In this document: piece by piece, positions 49,831-59,163 of the stretch
Layout of the letters: each line of letters begins with the position of its first letter
Position numbering within the stretch: the stretch's first letter is position 1
Source: Thalassarchaeum sp002495735
GTDB taxonomy: Archaea; Thermoplasmatota; Poseidoniia; Poseidoniales; Thalassarchaeaceae
Length of the DNA stretch: 64,000 nt
Reading direction: 5' to 3'
NCBI GenBank assembly: GCA_937911265.1
Contig: CALDRG010000022.1
Location: 3,922 to 67,921 of the forward strand
Notes under the pieces: generated by a model
The model's input: only the letters and a program-made list of their open reading frames with translations
What the model was told of the DNA's origin: nothing
Database searches by the model: none
Position numbers and translations under genes: made by a program

Positions 49831-52800
49831 TCAGAAGACCATGTCCTCATCATCAAGGTTCGAAATCATACTGGACTTCTCGGCGTAGCGGATCTTTGCC
49901 TCCTCCCTGCGTCCCCACATGACCACTGCGACCACTCCTACTAGGGCGAACGTCGCGCCTAGGATTATGGTCGGCACTGTGTATTGGGCTATGACCTCGA
50001 TTCCGACATCGAGCAGTCCTAAATTCGAGCCCATCTTCTGCGAGACCGATTTGATGTTGTTGGTCTCATCGGTCTCGACAATTATGTTATCCGGATCCAA
50101 GACTACGACGACGTCGTGTCTTCCAGCCTTGACCATATACAGTAGAGCAATTGTGGGTGGGTCCTCGTTGGCACAGCCGGAACTAGGGTTGTCACAGGGC
50201 ATTATCGCCTGGACTATTTGCCGGTAAACGATGTTCTCTTCGTCGCACCCGTTCTTCTTGATGTCAGATTTAGTCTGGTCTACGCATAGGATGATGTTGA
50301 CGTCAGTAGCGTGAGCGTTGCCCTTGTTGAGGATTTGTACGTTGACGGAGAGCATCTCCCCAACCTCCCCTGTGTGGGTCGCAGCGAAGACATCGAGGAT
50401 GAAGAGATCTGGTGCCCTGAGTCTCAGTTCAATGACTTGTTCGTTGGTATCACAATTGGGTCGGTAGTTATCCGGCAAACCGTCTCCATTCGCGTCGAGA
50501 GTGCAGGAGTCATCCCACACCGCAGTCTCATCGTGGTCACCGCCTGCTTCCGAGGAGCCGAATGCCGATACGACCTTGATTCCAATCTCTCGATTGTTCA
50601 GTGTAGCGGCTGGGTCAATCTGGATGATTACGACAATCTGTAGAGTTGAGTAAGCCTCCATCACCGGCATGGTGATTGCATTGGTCTGGGCGGACAGGTA
50701 GCAGCCCTCGGCAGGTGGGTCTTCACCCAGAATTTGTCCTACACATGGCCTCTCGATCGGATACTCAGTGTCGAAGTCCTCGAGCAATGCGTAGCTAATC
50801 GCCCAATTACCCAGCAGAGGCCCCATCGTAGGGGACGTCTGCCATGAATATGGGTCATCACTGTCATAGAGGGTGTGGTTGTGCAGTGTCGGTTGGTCGT
50901 CCATATTACCGTGGTTGGTGATGTTTATGGTGAATCGGACAATTCTGCCAGGAGCTGTGGACTTGATTCGGCTCTCAACCATCGGGTCAACCTCTATCCG
51001 CATGTCGTGAAACTCGACAATCTCGACCTGTAACTCGATGACGTCCCTCAGTTTGGTTCCCTCGTAAGACTCCTCGCTTAGCACATTCAGGATTACGGTG
51101 TACTGGCCGGCGTGGGTCCTCTCTGGCACGTTGAGAAGGATAGGTACGGTCTGCGACTCGTCACGGTCCAACTCAGTGAATAGGATTCGGGGGATATCGA
51201 TGTCCCAGACGTGCGATGCCCCGAATGTGTCCTCAATCGAATGTACTGTTATGTCGTATCTGTCAGCACCGTTTCCTTCGTTGGAGACCGTGGTATCCAA
51301 CTGGTACGTCTGTCCTGGATGCATGGACAAAATGGTTTCAGGAACGCTGGCTTCCAAGTCGTACTCTTGAATGACGTTTGTCAGAAGGACCACGGAGTCT
51401 CTGACACGCTGTGCCCCCTCAAGATGGGCCTTGACGGTGACAGAGTCGCCTAGGCCAGCAGTAGCATTGTACGGTGCACACATGATGGCTGTGACGGTGT
51501 ATGGAGTGTCGATAATCGACCAGTAGCGTGGAGCGTTATCTGAGATTCCGTTCCCTCCGGGGGCTTCGGAGAAATCCAAATCCACCGTCCAGTGGTCGAA
51601 CCTCCATGTCTGCTCGGAAATCTCAGGAGGTCTCTCCTCTGGGCCTCCTGGAGTCGTGAATAACAGATGGCCGGGTGTGAAGTGCTTGGTGACCTCGATA
51701 TCGAACTCAGAGCAGTCACCAGGCAAGACGTACTGCGTCGTGTCTCCGAGATTGAAGACAATGTTGCCCGTGCTCTTGATCGAGACGTTAATCCAGAGTT
51801 CAAGAACATCAAAGGTACCTTGATCGATAGAGAGCACTGGCTCACCAGTGGACCAACCTTTCAGGTAGATCACAAAAGTCCCAGGATCCTGTGAGGTCGG
51901 GACGCTGACCTGCAGGTTCCTAGTCACCGACTGGCCGGGGTCCAATGATAGCGACGTTGGGAATGTGAGACCCCATCCGAACGGCAGGGCCCATTCGACC
52001 TGCCCCTCTAAGGTGGATGGGTCGTAAAACGCGAACGTATCGTATACGTTACCCGTGTTGGTAACCGTTATCGAGAAGAATGCCGATTCACCCTGTTCAA
52101 CATCCACCTGGGAGTGGCTGGTGTCCAAGTTAATCCCGTGGACGACATCCATCAGCGTCAGAGTAATTCTGTCGTCCCTGATAGCCGGGTCCTTGTGGGA
52201 TATTGCAGTCACCGTAATCGCGGCCAATTCGTCCGAATGGGCCTGATATATCGAAGGGGCGCGGACGCGCATGTACATCGAAACCACGTCGCCGCCACGC
52301 AGGAATACTGGTGTCGAGTCGAATATTGGTGTGTGATTAGTGGTGAAGAACAGTGTGGCCGTCCAATTGTTGGGAACGCCTTCCATAGTCACGGTGAAGG
52401 TGTCGGCCACGAGTTCGGCGGGCCCGGGTGTGGGGTTCGAGATTGTCATGTTGTAGGTGGTTTGCTCACCGGGCTCAATGGTGTGGTAGTAGGTCTCAGT
52501 CTCTGTGAGTGCGACCTCAACTAGCCCAGTCAGGACGTGGACGTAGCACAGCGTGTAGGATCCGCCATTGCTGACATCGTTGCACTTGTTAGTGTCAGAC
52601 CAAGCGATATGGGCGCCGCTTCCAAGGTCATTGGCGAATGCCGGTGGCTGACCCAACTCGGGGACTGCAGGTGAGTTTGGGCCGAGCTTGTCGGACTGCC
52701 ACTCGGTAATCGGAATGACTTCCCATGGGTCGAGGACCCCTACAGCGAGCGAATTGAGAGGAAAGCCCTCAGGATAGTCGTCATTGGTGTGATTCAGTCT

Positions 52801-54942
52801 ACTATAAACGACAGTCTCGCCTTGGGTTTCGTTGGAGTTTTCCAACCATGTCAGGTGCACGTTATCGAATGAGTCGGTGAGGATGGCTGGCATGTGCGAA
52901 TTGGCGCCGAAGGGCCGATCGGTCGGAATTCCTTCGATACCTTCGACTTCTGAGACAGCTGAGTCGATAATCTGCTTGATTCCGTAGGTAGGTAACCCGT
53001 CAGGGGCTCCGTCCCACGCGCCCGCTCCTCTAAGTCGTAGTCTGGTGTAGTAGATTTCGTAGTTGACATCGATATCGAATCCATAGGCGCGACCATCCAT
53101 CCAAGCTAGATGGGTGTTACCGGAGGTGTCTACAGAGATTGCAGGATGTAAGCTGTATGCGTCGTTGAGTGTGATTCTGGTGTCGTTGACCACTACGAGG
53201 TTGCCGTATCCTAGGCCGTCGATAGAGGGCCCGAGATCCTCGATGTACCTGTCGGCCGTGGTGTCGACAAAGGTCCCTGAATCTCCCTTCTGCCAAGTCG
53301 GAGGGGGGTTCTCCAGCAGCGACAGAGGATCGAGTATGGTCATGTAGATCTCACGCGAATTATTTGTGGATAGGTAGACCAAGGCCTCAACCATTAGCTG
53401 TAATTCGGCTGAATTGCCGGATGAAGTCGGGAAACTGTACATCAAACCTTCCGCATTGGTCAAGCGGGTGTTTGAACCTGGGCAGGTCCTTGTGTTCAGA
53501 CTAACGAATCCGTTTGGGCACTGGGCGAGGTCCATCATGTGTGATCCTACGGGAGTAGACCCAGAGCCAAAGCCGGCTGCGAGCAGGGGCACTGGAATGA
53601 TTCCGGCAATGACGCAGGCGTCGTGAGCCTCATTGATGCTCTGGGTGTCATCAGACTGTTGGGCGGGGTCACCACCATAGGGACCCTCGTCCGAGATTGG
53701 GATGACAATCTTGGTCGCGTTAGGGTTCCAGTGGTGGTCCAATTGAGTAGGTGGATTGCCGGGTACGTTGCCACCGGCGTCTCGCCATGACAGGCAGGCC
53801 CAAGTGGAGCCGGGGCCCCAAAATTCACTGTAGTATCCGCCATCCTGGGGCAAGTTGACTGCGCCGTTGTTGTAAACAACCTCAGTGAGCTCTCTGATAC
53901 CACCTGACTCATCACCGGGGGACAGGCCTAGAGGAGTTCCTCTTGGGCCTTGACTGCCCGACCCACCGGTCTGGTATGCAGCGGCGCAATTGCCGCTGGT
54001 AGCCGCACTCGGCCAGTTGCCGCTGAGGGCATACAGGGTCTCGTAGACCGTCATGTTGGCTCGCAAGAGCATCGGCTTTAGTCCCTCGAAGTAACCACCG
54101 CTGGCGAAGTAGCCGCCATAGAAAACCACACACATGTCGGCCCACTCGGTGTTCATCGAGCCAGAGGTGTCTATCGGAGCAACCATCTCGACTTTGCCCC
54201 CGCGGGTATCATCCCATACAATCTGAACGAAGTCATCGGCATCGACAGCGACATCGGGATGCCCCTTGTGGCCGATGATTGGAGTGAGCAAGGTCTCGCC
54301 CACGGCGACTACAGCCTCACGGGACTGCAGGTCGGGTTCAATCATAGAGTAGTAAATCTGAGGTTGTTGGTAGAACTTGTCAAGCGGCTCAAACGAGTCC
54401 TCCCAGACGATGTGGGCATTGTTTTCAGAATCGGTGTCTATAGCTGGCCAGTCGCGGTTCTGTGTGTGAACCGAGACTTCGAAGTCGTCGATGAGCGAAA
54501 TCACGTTGTCGATAGCCGAGTCGCCACTCTGATCATCCTGAGATGGATCAAGCATGGTGTAGAGGATAGTCCACTGAGCAGCTTTATCGGTCCAAGTGAT
54601 ATGCACATTGTCATTACTGTCAACGCTAATGTCGGGGTGCCAAGCCCGATGTGCACCGGGGTTAGAGATCTGGGTCTCGAAAATTAGTACATCACCTCTG
54701 GGATTGTGCATCTGGTACCACAAGTGCTGGGTGTTGCGGCTCCAGACGAAGTGCACGTTGCCCATCGAGTCGGCATCGGTAGCCACCATCTTATCGTTAG
54801 CTGCGCCCCCGTTGACAATCTGAATCGCGTCAGTCAAGACCACTTCGCTAGCCTCAGCCTGCGGGAATTCGATTACCGCGAAAGTGCTCATCATCATCAG
54901 AAGAACCATTGTTACGCTGTTTCTCATTTTTGCAGTTTCCAT
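49831..54942 (-). CDS. large surface protein: beta-propeller-like repeats, VWA-like site, NEW3/CARDB region, C-terminal TM
   Basis: 1703 residues from the Met of METAKMRNS; the frame is open 41 codons upstream but this start gives a signal peptide (VTMVLLMMMSTFAVIEFPQAEA). The N-terminal roughly 200 residues and 640-800 contain repeats such as HPDISVDSNDNVHITWTD and HPAISVDTSGNTHLAWMDG, typical of bladed (BNR/sialidase-like) propellers. Residues about 250-590 carry a von Willebrand A-type metal site DTSGSMN (Asp258, Ser260, Ser262). From about 880 on, repeated beta domains with conserved NxGN (VTNTGNVYDTF, VSNEGNGADRYD, ITNHGNMDDQ) and a CARDB-like domain near the end (LNKGNAHATDVNI). A membrane helix (about 1658-1677) and a short acidic cytosolic tail anchor it. 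Likely an adhesin or extracellular recognition protein. Confidence 0.8.
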   Translation of the reverse strand: METAKMRNSVTMVLLMMMSTFAVIEFPQAEASEVVLTDAIQIVNGGAANDKMVATDADSMGNVHFVWSRNTQHLWYQMHNPRGDVLIFETQISNPGAHRAWHPDISVDSNDNVHITWTDKAAQWTILYTMLDPSQDDQSGDSAIDNVISLIDDFEVSVHTQNRDWPAIDTDSENNAHIVWEDSFEPLDKFYQQPQIYYSMIEPDLQSREAVVAVGETLLTPIIGHKGHPDVAVDADDFVQIVWDDTRGGKVEMVAPIDTSGSMNTEWADMCVVFYGGYFASGGYFEGLKPMLLRANMTVYETLYALSGNWPSAATSGNCAAAYQTGGSGSQGPRGTPLGLSPGDESGGIRELTEVVYNNGAVNLPQDGGYYSEFWGPGSTWACLSWRDAGGNVPGNPPTQLDHHWNPNATKIVIPISDEGPYGGDPAQQSDDTQSINEAHDACVIAGIIPVPLLAAGFGSGSTPVGSHMMDLAQCPNGFVSLNTRTCPGSNTRLTNAEGLMYSFPTSSGNSAELQLMVEALVYLSTNNSREIYMTILDPLSLLENPPPTWQKGDSGTFVDTTADRYIEDLGPSIDGLGYGNLVVVNDTRITLNDAYSLHPAISVDTSGNTHLAWMDGRAYGFDIDVNYEIYYTRLRLRGAGAWDGAPDGLPTYGIKQIIDSAVSEVEGIEGIPTDRPFGANSHMPAILTDSFDNVHLTWLENSNETQGETVVYSRLNHTNDDYPEGFPLNSLAVGVLDPWEVIPITEWQSDKLGPNSPAVPELGQPPAFANDLGSGAHIAWSDTNKCNDVSNGGSYTLCYVHVLTGLVEVALTETETYYHTIEPGEQTTYNMTISNPTPGPAELVADTFTVTMEGVPNNWTATLFFTTNHTPIFDSTPVFLRGGDVVSMYMRVRAPSIYQAHSDELAAITVTAISHKDPAIRDDRITLTLMDVVHGINLDTSHSQVDVEQGESAFFSITVTNTGNVYDTFAFYDPSTLEGQVEWALPFGWGLTFPTSLSLDPGQSVTRNLQVSVPTSQDPGTFVIYLKGWSTGEPVLSIDQGTFDVLELWINVSIKSTGNIVFNLGDTTQYVLPGDCSEFDIEVTKHFTPGHLLFTTPGGPEERPPEISEQTWRFDHWTVDLDFSEAPGGNGISDNAPRYWSIIDTPYTVTAIMCAPYNATAGLGDSVTVKAHLEGAQRVRDSVVLLTNVIQEYDLEASVPETILSMHPGQTYQLDTTVSNEGNGADRYDITVHSIEDTFGASHVWDIDIPRILFTELDRDESQTVPILLNVPERTHAGQYTVILNVLSEESYEGTKLRDVIELQVEIVEFHDMRIEVDPMVESRIKSTAPGRIVRFTINITNHGNMDDQPTLHNHTLYDSDDPYSWQTSPTMGPLLGNWAISYALLEDFDTEYPIERPCVGQILGEDPPAEGCYLSAQTNAITMPVMEAYSTLQIVVIIQIDPAATLNNREIGIKVVSAFGSSEAGGDHDETAVWDDSCTLDANGDGLPDNYRPNCDTNEQVIELRLRAPDLFILDVFAATHTGEVGEMLSVNVQILNKGNAHATDVNIILCVDQTKSDIKKNGCDEENIVYRQIVQAIMPCDNPSSGCANEDPPTIALLYMVKAGRHDVVVVLDPDNIIVETDETNNIKSVSQKMGSNLGLLDVGIEVIAQYTVPTIILGATFALVGVVAVVMWGRREEAKIRYAEKSSMISNLDDEDMVF

Positions 54943-55055
54943 TTCCAAACCTCCAGCATAGCTGTGTATCGTCCTAGTTTGTCTTCCAGCGATACTTAAC
55001 CTCGACCCTTTGCCGTCACCTGCGCGCGAGAGGGTGCACGAGTGAGAGAGGAGTT

Positions 55056-55688
55056 TTAGGCCCATTCTGAGGGATCGAAGTCGCGACCAAAGCCACCAGT
55101 CTCATCGGTGTCTATCTCACTCACCTCTGAATGCACTTCAGGTTGGCTGCCCCTGCTCTGGGCCTTCTTAGCGATCCAGTCATCAACCGGCCCGGGCTTG
55201 CCCACGCCGGGCCCGTATGCGAACTTAATCTTGTGAATCAGAGCGAGTTTGGTGAGCCAAAGATGGCGCATCGTGTGCATGAACTCGTTCTGTGTCAGAC
55301 CATCGAACCAAATCGGACGAGAGAGATTGAACGCCTGCAGCGGGCCGGGCACACCATGCTTCTTCTTACCAACGTGAAGCACCCAGTCGAGATCTGCCTG
55401 AGTGAGATGTATCCTAGTGTCGTGGAGCCACTTCTCCCAATCCCCGTTCTCATTCTCGGAGTGTTCCGTCATTTCACTCTGCTGACCGTCATCGACCCTA
55501 GTGACTGAATATATCAGAACCAGATTGCGGTTCTTTGGAATGACGACGTTGAACACGTGACCCTGCTTCGTTGGAGGGTACCGGACATGCAAGTGGAGCA
55601 TGGCCTGCTGGTCGACTACGTCTCGGGCTTCGAGGCGCTCGCTCTGCAGCCACTTGCGCACCCTGTCGCCGGCCTCGTGGGAGTTCAT
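55056..55688 (-). CDS. DUF2299-like protein
   Basis: 210 residues. The C-terminal part of the conserved domain, RPIWFDGLTQNEFMHTMRHLWLTKLALIHKI, fits the archaeal DUF2299 ending (pattern iyyDGLTkNxfmxxixxvxxAKllviwxI), and the N-terminal VRKWLQSERLEARDV plus HVFNVVIPKN strand agree with it. DUF2299 has a chaperone-like alpha-beta fold with unknown function. The last roughly 45 residues are an acidic, disordered tail. Cytosolic. It lies 21 bases downstream of the acyltransferase gene on the same strand, so it may belong to that operon. Confidence 0.65.
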   Translation of the reverse strand: MNSHEAGDRVRKWLQSERLEARDVVDQQAMLHLHVRYPPTKQGHVFNVVIPKNRNLVLIYSVTRVDDGQQSEMTEHSENENGDWEKWLHDTRIHLTQADLDWVLHVGKKKHGVPGPLQAFNLSRPIWFDGLTQNEFMHTMRHLWLTKLALIHKIKFAYGPGVGKPGPVDDWIAKKAQSRGSQPEVHSEVSEIDTDETGGFGRDFDPSEWA

Positions 55689-55709
55689 GAGGGGATTGGG
55701 GTGCCCGTC

Positions 55710-57233
55710 CTATTTGAGAACGCCGAGTCGGGGAACCAGTTGCTCCACAAGTTCCTCCAAACGACCGCCAGTTGCTGAGGAAGCCAGTCTCCTTCTTCTT
55801 CGGGCGTCGCCGAAATCAGTCAACATATCATAGCCCCAGAGGAAAACTAGGTTCGACATATGGATGATAGGGAGAGATACTGCAAGATAGACCGGGAGCA
55901 GGGCGGTAGCACCGCAGAGAGAGTAGAGTAATGCGAGGGAGATTAATGGCCAGAAGAAAAGAGGAGAGAAGATTGCTGCGATCATATGGTGTGTAGTCCT
56001 AGCGTCGATTCCTTCGTCCGTGTGGTCACCCGCGTACCACCCAACGAGCGCCTGCAGACCGGTCGTCGGGATGGTGATAGGGGCGGAGAGAAGCATGGCC
56101 AGAACCCCCAGTGCCCCGCTGATTAGTCTGGATTCACTCTTGATTCGTCCTCTCACATCTAGCGTACGGGCGTCTAGGCCTACCGAGTGCAGTATATCTG
56201 CGGCCTCCATGGCGTCCTCGACAAGAGAACTGGTGTTCTCAATAAGAATGAGCTGTTCTCTGATATCACGGGCTGCTAGTACCTCCTGCTTCAGCGAGCT
56301 GAGAGGGGAAGTGGATGAATTCGCTCTCAGGTGGCCCAATAGATGCCATGCCCTGTATGTCTCCCAATCTGGAGCATTTGGGGTGATATGGGTCAGGCTT
56401 TCATACAATTCGTCGCGGAGGGGGATAACTTGTTCTGCGGGTGGTTCAATCCATTCCCCTCCAGCGAGATTTGTGTGATGTTGGGGGTCATCGAGCAGTG
56501 GTATGGTGATTGGTTCACCAAACTCTACGAAGACGTCGGTGCGGAACCAGTAGTGGCATCTGAAATGCAGACCTACAGGCTGAATCACAGGCTGAGGCAA
56601 CCCTCTCTCATGCGCAATGCTGGAAGCATTGAGGGTGAATCGGAGGGCGCCGGTCCTGAGAGCATGCATCTTGGTGTCCTGATGGGACTTGCCCTCGGGC
56701 ATCACAATCGCCGCGTGACCTGAGGCGATGCAGTTGGCCATGGTCAGCATACTCCTCTTGTTAATCCTCTTCGCAAACTCAGGATTACTAACTCCTCTCT
56801 CCAGTTCTGCTCTCCTGATCACTGGCTGCGAGCCGATTCGGCGTGTGATCCAGCCTATCACAGGCATGGTCATGATGTCGTGCCTACCGATGGCGATGAT
56901 ACGCCTGTCCTGTGATTTCATGATTGCCAGCGGGTCAATGAGGCCATTGAGGTGCGTAGAAGCATACACTGAGCCACCCTCCACCTCGGATGGGCTGTCC
57001 ATCTCCGAGTGCCTGATGATATAGGACCAGGCTATGTCAACGGCCCGCCGGATGACCTCCCAAAAAGGTCGATTTCCAGGATGCTTGCCGCTGTGATCCC
57101 AGGGCAGACTTTCGAGTTTCCTGACATTAATCCTAGTAGCGCTGCTCGACAACCCCGGGAGCTCGTCGGGCGCATTCTCGGAATTAGCCATGGCATACCC
57201 ACAGGGCTGGTGGTTGAGAACGCACCGGGTCAT
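55710..57233 (-). CDS. PlsC-type acyltransferase with C-terminal membrane segments
   Basis: 507 residues. The acyltransferase signature is ASTHLNGLIDPLA (His and Asp spaced H-x5-D, as in yeast Gpt2/Sct1-type enzymes rather than the usual H-x4-D) at about residues 93-100. VIRRAELERG and AIVMPEGKSHQDTKM (EGxSH) are the glycerophosphate-binding blocks. Two hydrophobic pairs near the C-terminus (LGVLAMLLSAPITIPTTGL; AAIFSPLFFWPLISLALLYSL, ALLPVYLAVSLPIIHMSNLVFLW) anchor it. Such enzymes acylate glycerol-3-phosphate or lysophosphatidate, an ester-lipid step unexpected in an archaeon with ether lipids. The start at 57233 overlaps the HIT gene stop by 4 bases; a Met 14 codons later is an alternative. 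Confidence 0.88.
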   Translation of the reverse strand: MTRCVLNHQPCGYAMANSENAPDELPGLSSSATRINVRKLESLPWDHSGKHPGNRPFWEVIRRAVDIAWSYIIRHSEMDSPSEVEGGSVYASTHLNGLIDPLAIMKSQDRRIIAIGRHDIMTMPVIGWITRRIGSQPVIRRAELERGVSNPEFAKRINKRSMLTMANCIASGHAAIVMPEGKSHQDTKMHALRTGALRFTLNASSIAHERGLPQPVIQPVGLHFRCHYWFRTDVFVEFGEPITIPLLDDPQHHTNLAGGEWIEPPAEQVIPLRDELYESLTHITPNAPDWETYRAWHLLGHLRANSSTSPLSSLKQEVLAARDIREQLILIENTSSLVEDAMEAADILHSVGLDARTLDVRGRIKSESRLISGALGVLAMLLSAPITIPTTGLQALVGWYAGDHTDEGIDARTTHHMIAAIFSPLFFWPLISLALLYSLCGATALLPVYLAVSLPIIHMSNLVFLWGYDMLTDFGDARRRRRLASSATGGRLEELVEQLVPRLGVLK

Positions 57234-57655
57234 TTCAGATGGTTGCGGATGCGCTCGGCAAGTATTGCGCCCTCACCGGGATCGAGTTGTGTGGTGGCGA
57301 ATGGCCAGGTCAGGCCGCTGCCGTCATCGTGTTTGGGGATGATATGGAAGTGAACGTGGAAGACTGATTGGAATGCGGCCTCGCCATTGTTCTGCAGGAC
57401 GTTGAAATCACTGGCCCCTGAGGCTGCAAGGACAGCCCTAGATATTCTTGGAAGAACTCTTCCGACTGCAGCAGATGCCTCTTCCGATAGTCCGTCCAGT
57501 GTGGCGCTCTGCTCCTTGGGGACAACTAAGGTGTGCCCGATGCTGCATGGATTAATGTCAAGAAAGGAAAATACGTGTTCGTCCTCGTACACCTTATGGC
57601 AGGGAATGTTTCCTTGAATGATGAGTGTGAAAATGCTCGGATCGGATTCGTCCAT
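57230..57655 (-). CDS. HIT family nucleotide hydrolase/transferase
   Basis: 141 residues. The histidine triad reads VFHVHFHIIP near the C-terminus, and the N-terminus (IFTLIIQGNIPCHKVYEDEHVFSFLDINPCSIGHTLVVPKEQ) is the classic Hint/Fhit-like half. Cleaves AMP-linked or phosphoramidate nucleotides such as adenosine-5'-monophosphoramidate. The triad is complete. It lies 1 base after the FAD-protein stop and overlaps the acyltransferase start, so the three share a transcript. Confidence 0.93.
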   Translation of the reverse strand: MDESDPSIFTLIIQGNIPCHKVYEDEHVFSFLDINPCSIGHTLVVPKEQSATLDGLSEEASAAVGRVLPRISRAVLAASGASDFNVLQNNGEAAFQSVFHVHFHIIPKHDDGSGLTWPFATTQLDPGEGAILAERIRNHLK

Positions 57656-57656
57656 G

Positions 57657-59093
57657 CTATCCCTCTGGGACGATTATCGCCTCAGCCAGAGCAATCATGC
57701 CCTGGAGATGAATCGCAGTGACCAATTCGGTGTTCATCACTATGGAAGAATCTGTGACCCCGATTCCCATCTCTCGCAACCCAGCGAGGCCGGTTGCGGC
57801 TGCTTCGAGGACTTTCTCATCGCGACTGCCGTTGAGATTGCCCATGATAGACGACATGGTGGTTGAGAATCGTCCTACTGACTCGCCAGTGGTTCTCATC
57901 AGGGACGTCACTCTGGCTCGTTCGATCTGAATCGCTTCCTCCACCTGAGAGGAAGAGCCGAACGATGTGTCCGAAGCCCAGACTCCAGCGTGCTCTCCGG
58001 CACTATTTCCACTCACTAGGTCCTCAAGCAACTGGTTCCCGGGCAGCATACCCGCTCCGTGCATTCCAGTGTTGGCTGAGCGCCCAGCCGCATAAAGACC
58101 TGTGAACCACATATTACCATCCTCGAAGGTTACTCTGCCACTTTCATCCACAGGAGCGCCTCCAGTAGTTGCGGCGACGCTTGGCATCAGGGGAATGACT
58201 TCGGTGGTTATATCCAAGCCTGCCCTCTCCCTCACCCTTCTAGTGGTCTGAGCGAACCACGGAGATGCTGCTGCATCGAGTGATCGTAGGTCGAGGACGC
58301 ATCCTTCACCGTTGAGGATTGTCTCGGGCTCGACGTCCTCTCCGCTCTCCTTGCGCAGTCTACCTCCAGCACCCAGCAGATCGATGGGGAGGTGCATGTC
58401 CGTGCCACGGATTGTGAGTGGATGCCGAGGAGAATTTGCCATGCCGGACAGACCTACGCCTGCAGAGACAGCGAGGGCGGCCCCGATACCCGCTCCATTC
58501 GAAGGAGAGGACCATATTCCCTGGTGGCCTTCTGTGGCCAGAATGATTGCTTTTGATTGAATCGCGGATATCCCTCCAGTCAATAGATCCAGCACCACAA
58601 CACCACGAACCTGCTGATTGTCCATCACCAGAGAAAGGGGAACTAGGTCCGAGCGGCGAGGGATGCCTCTCTTGATGGCCTGCTCTTCGAGAATACGAGT
58701 CACCTCTCTGGCTGTGCTGTCTCCGCAACCTGTCAGACGAGCCCTGCTGTGGCCCGGTGCCTCTGAGGTGTGAGGGAGCCCTCCCTCTCTGCGACGCAGA
58801 ACCAATCCCCATCTCTCAAGTTCAGCAATGACTGAGACTGCCTCACCACAGAATCGGGCTGCTGCAACCTTGTTAGTTGACTCGCCGCCAGCTGTAACCG
58901 TATCGTTACGATGTGCGGTGGAGTCAAGTTCGTCTATCGAGGCAGCCAAGCCTGACAGAGGGGCTGCACCGGATGCTGAACCGACACCTGAGGAGTCAAT
59001 CACCAGAGGGATTGTGCCAGCGTCGGCAGAAGCGATGGCTGCTCGCAGGGCCGCGGGGCCGCTGCCGATGACGACGATGTCCCACGACTCCAT
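57657..59093 (-). CDS. FAD-binding fumarate reductase/aspartate oxidase-like protein with altered active site
   Basis: 478 residues from the Met of MESWDIVVIGSGPAALRAAIA (FAD-binding dinucleotide motif); the frame opens 8 codons earlier. The overall layout follows SdhA/FrdA/NadB: QSKAIILATEG, later ATTGGAPVDESGRV and GLYAAGRSANTGMHGAGMLPGNQLLEDLVSG (second FAD-binding site). The catalytic His of the HYTMGG motif is replaced (PSVAATTGG) and the Arg of the NRLxxNSLLE motif is replaced (GMLPGNQLLE), so succinate or fumarate chemistry is doubtful. No Fe-S or membrane-anchor subunit genes are adjacent. Probably a different flavin-dependent oxidoreductase; substrate unknown. Confidence 0.75.
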   Translation of the reverse strand: MESWDIVVIGSGPAALRAAIASADAGTIPLVIDSSGVGSASGAAPLSGLAASIDELDSTAHRNDTVTAGGESTNKVAAARFCGEAVSVIAELERWGLVLRRREGGLPHTSEAPGHSRARLTGCGDSTAREVTRILEEQAIKRGIPRRSDLVPLSLVMDNQQVRGVVVLDLLTGGISAIQSKAIILATEGHQGIWSSPSNGAGIGAALAVSAGVGLSGMANSPRHPLTIRGTDMHLPIDLLGAGGRLRKESGEDVEPETILNGEGCVLDLRSLDAAASPWFAQTTRRVRERAGLDITTEVIPLMPSVAATTGGAPVDESGRVTFEDGNMWFTGLYAAGRSANTGMHGAGMLPGNQLLEDLVSGNSAGEHAGVWASDTSFGSSSQVEEAIQIERARVTSLMRTTGESVGRFSTTMSSIMGNLNGSRDEKVLEAAATGLAGLREMGIGVTDSSIVMNTELVTAIHLQGMIALAEAIIVPEG

Positions 59094-59163
59094 GTTCACT
59101 CCGTTGGTCGCAATCACAATAGTGCCATGAACGTGACGCTCGGGACTCCGTCCCGCAAAGACC

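Noticed and set aside
57657..59093. Succinate dehydrogenase flavoprotein subunit
   Set aside because: Key catalytic His and Arg positions are replaced and there are no sdhB/C/D neighbours; kept as a general FAD protein.
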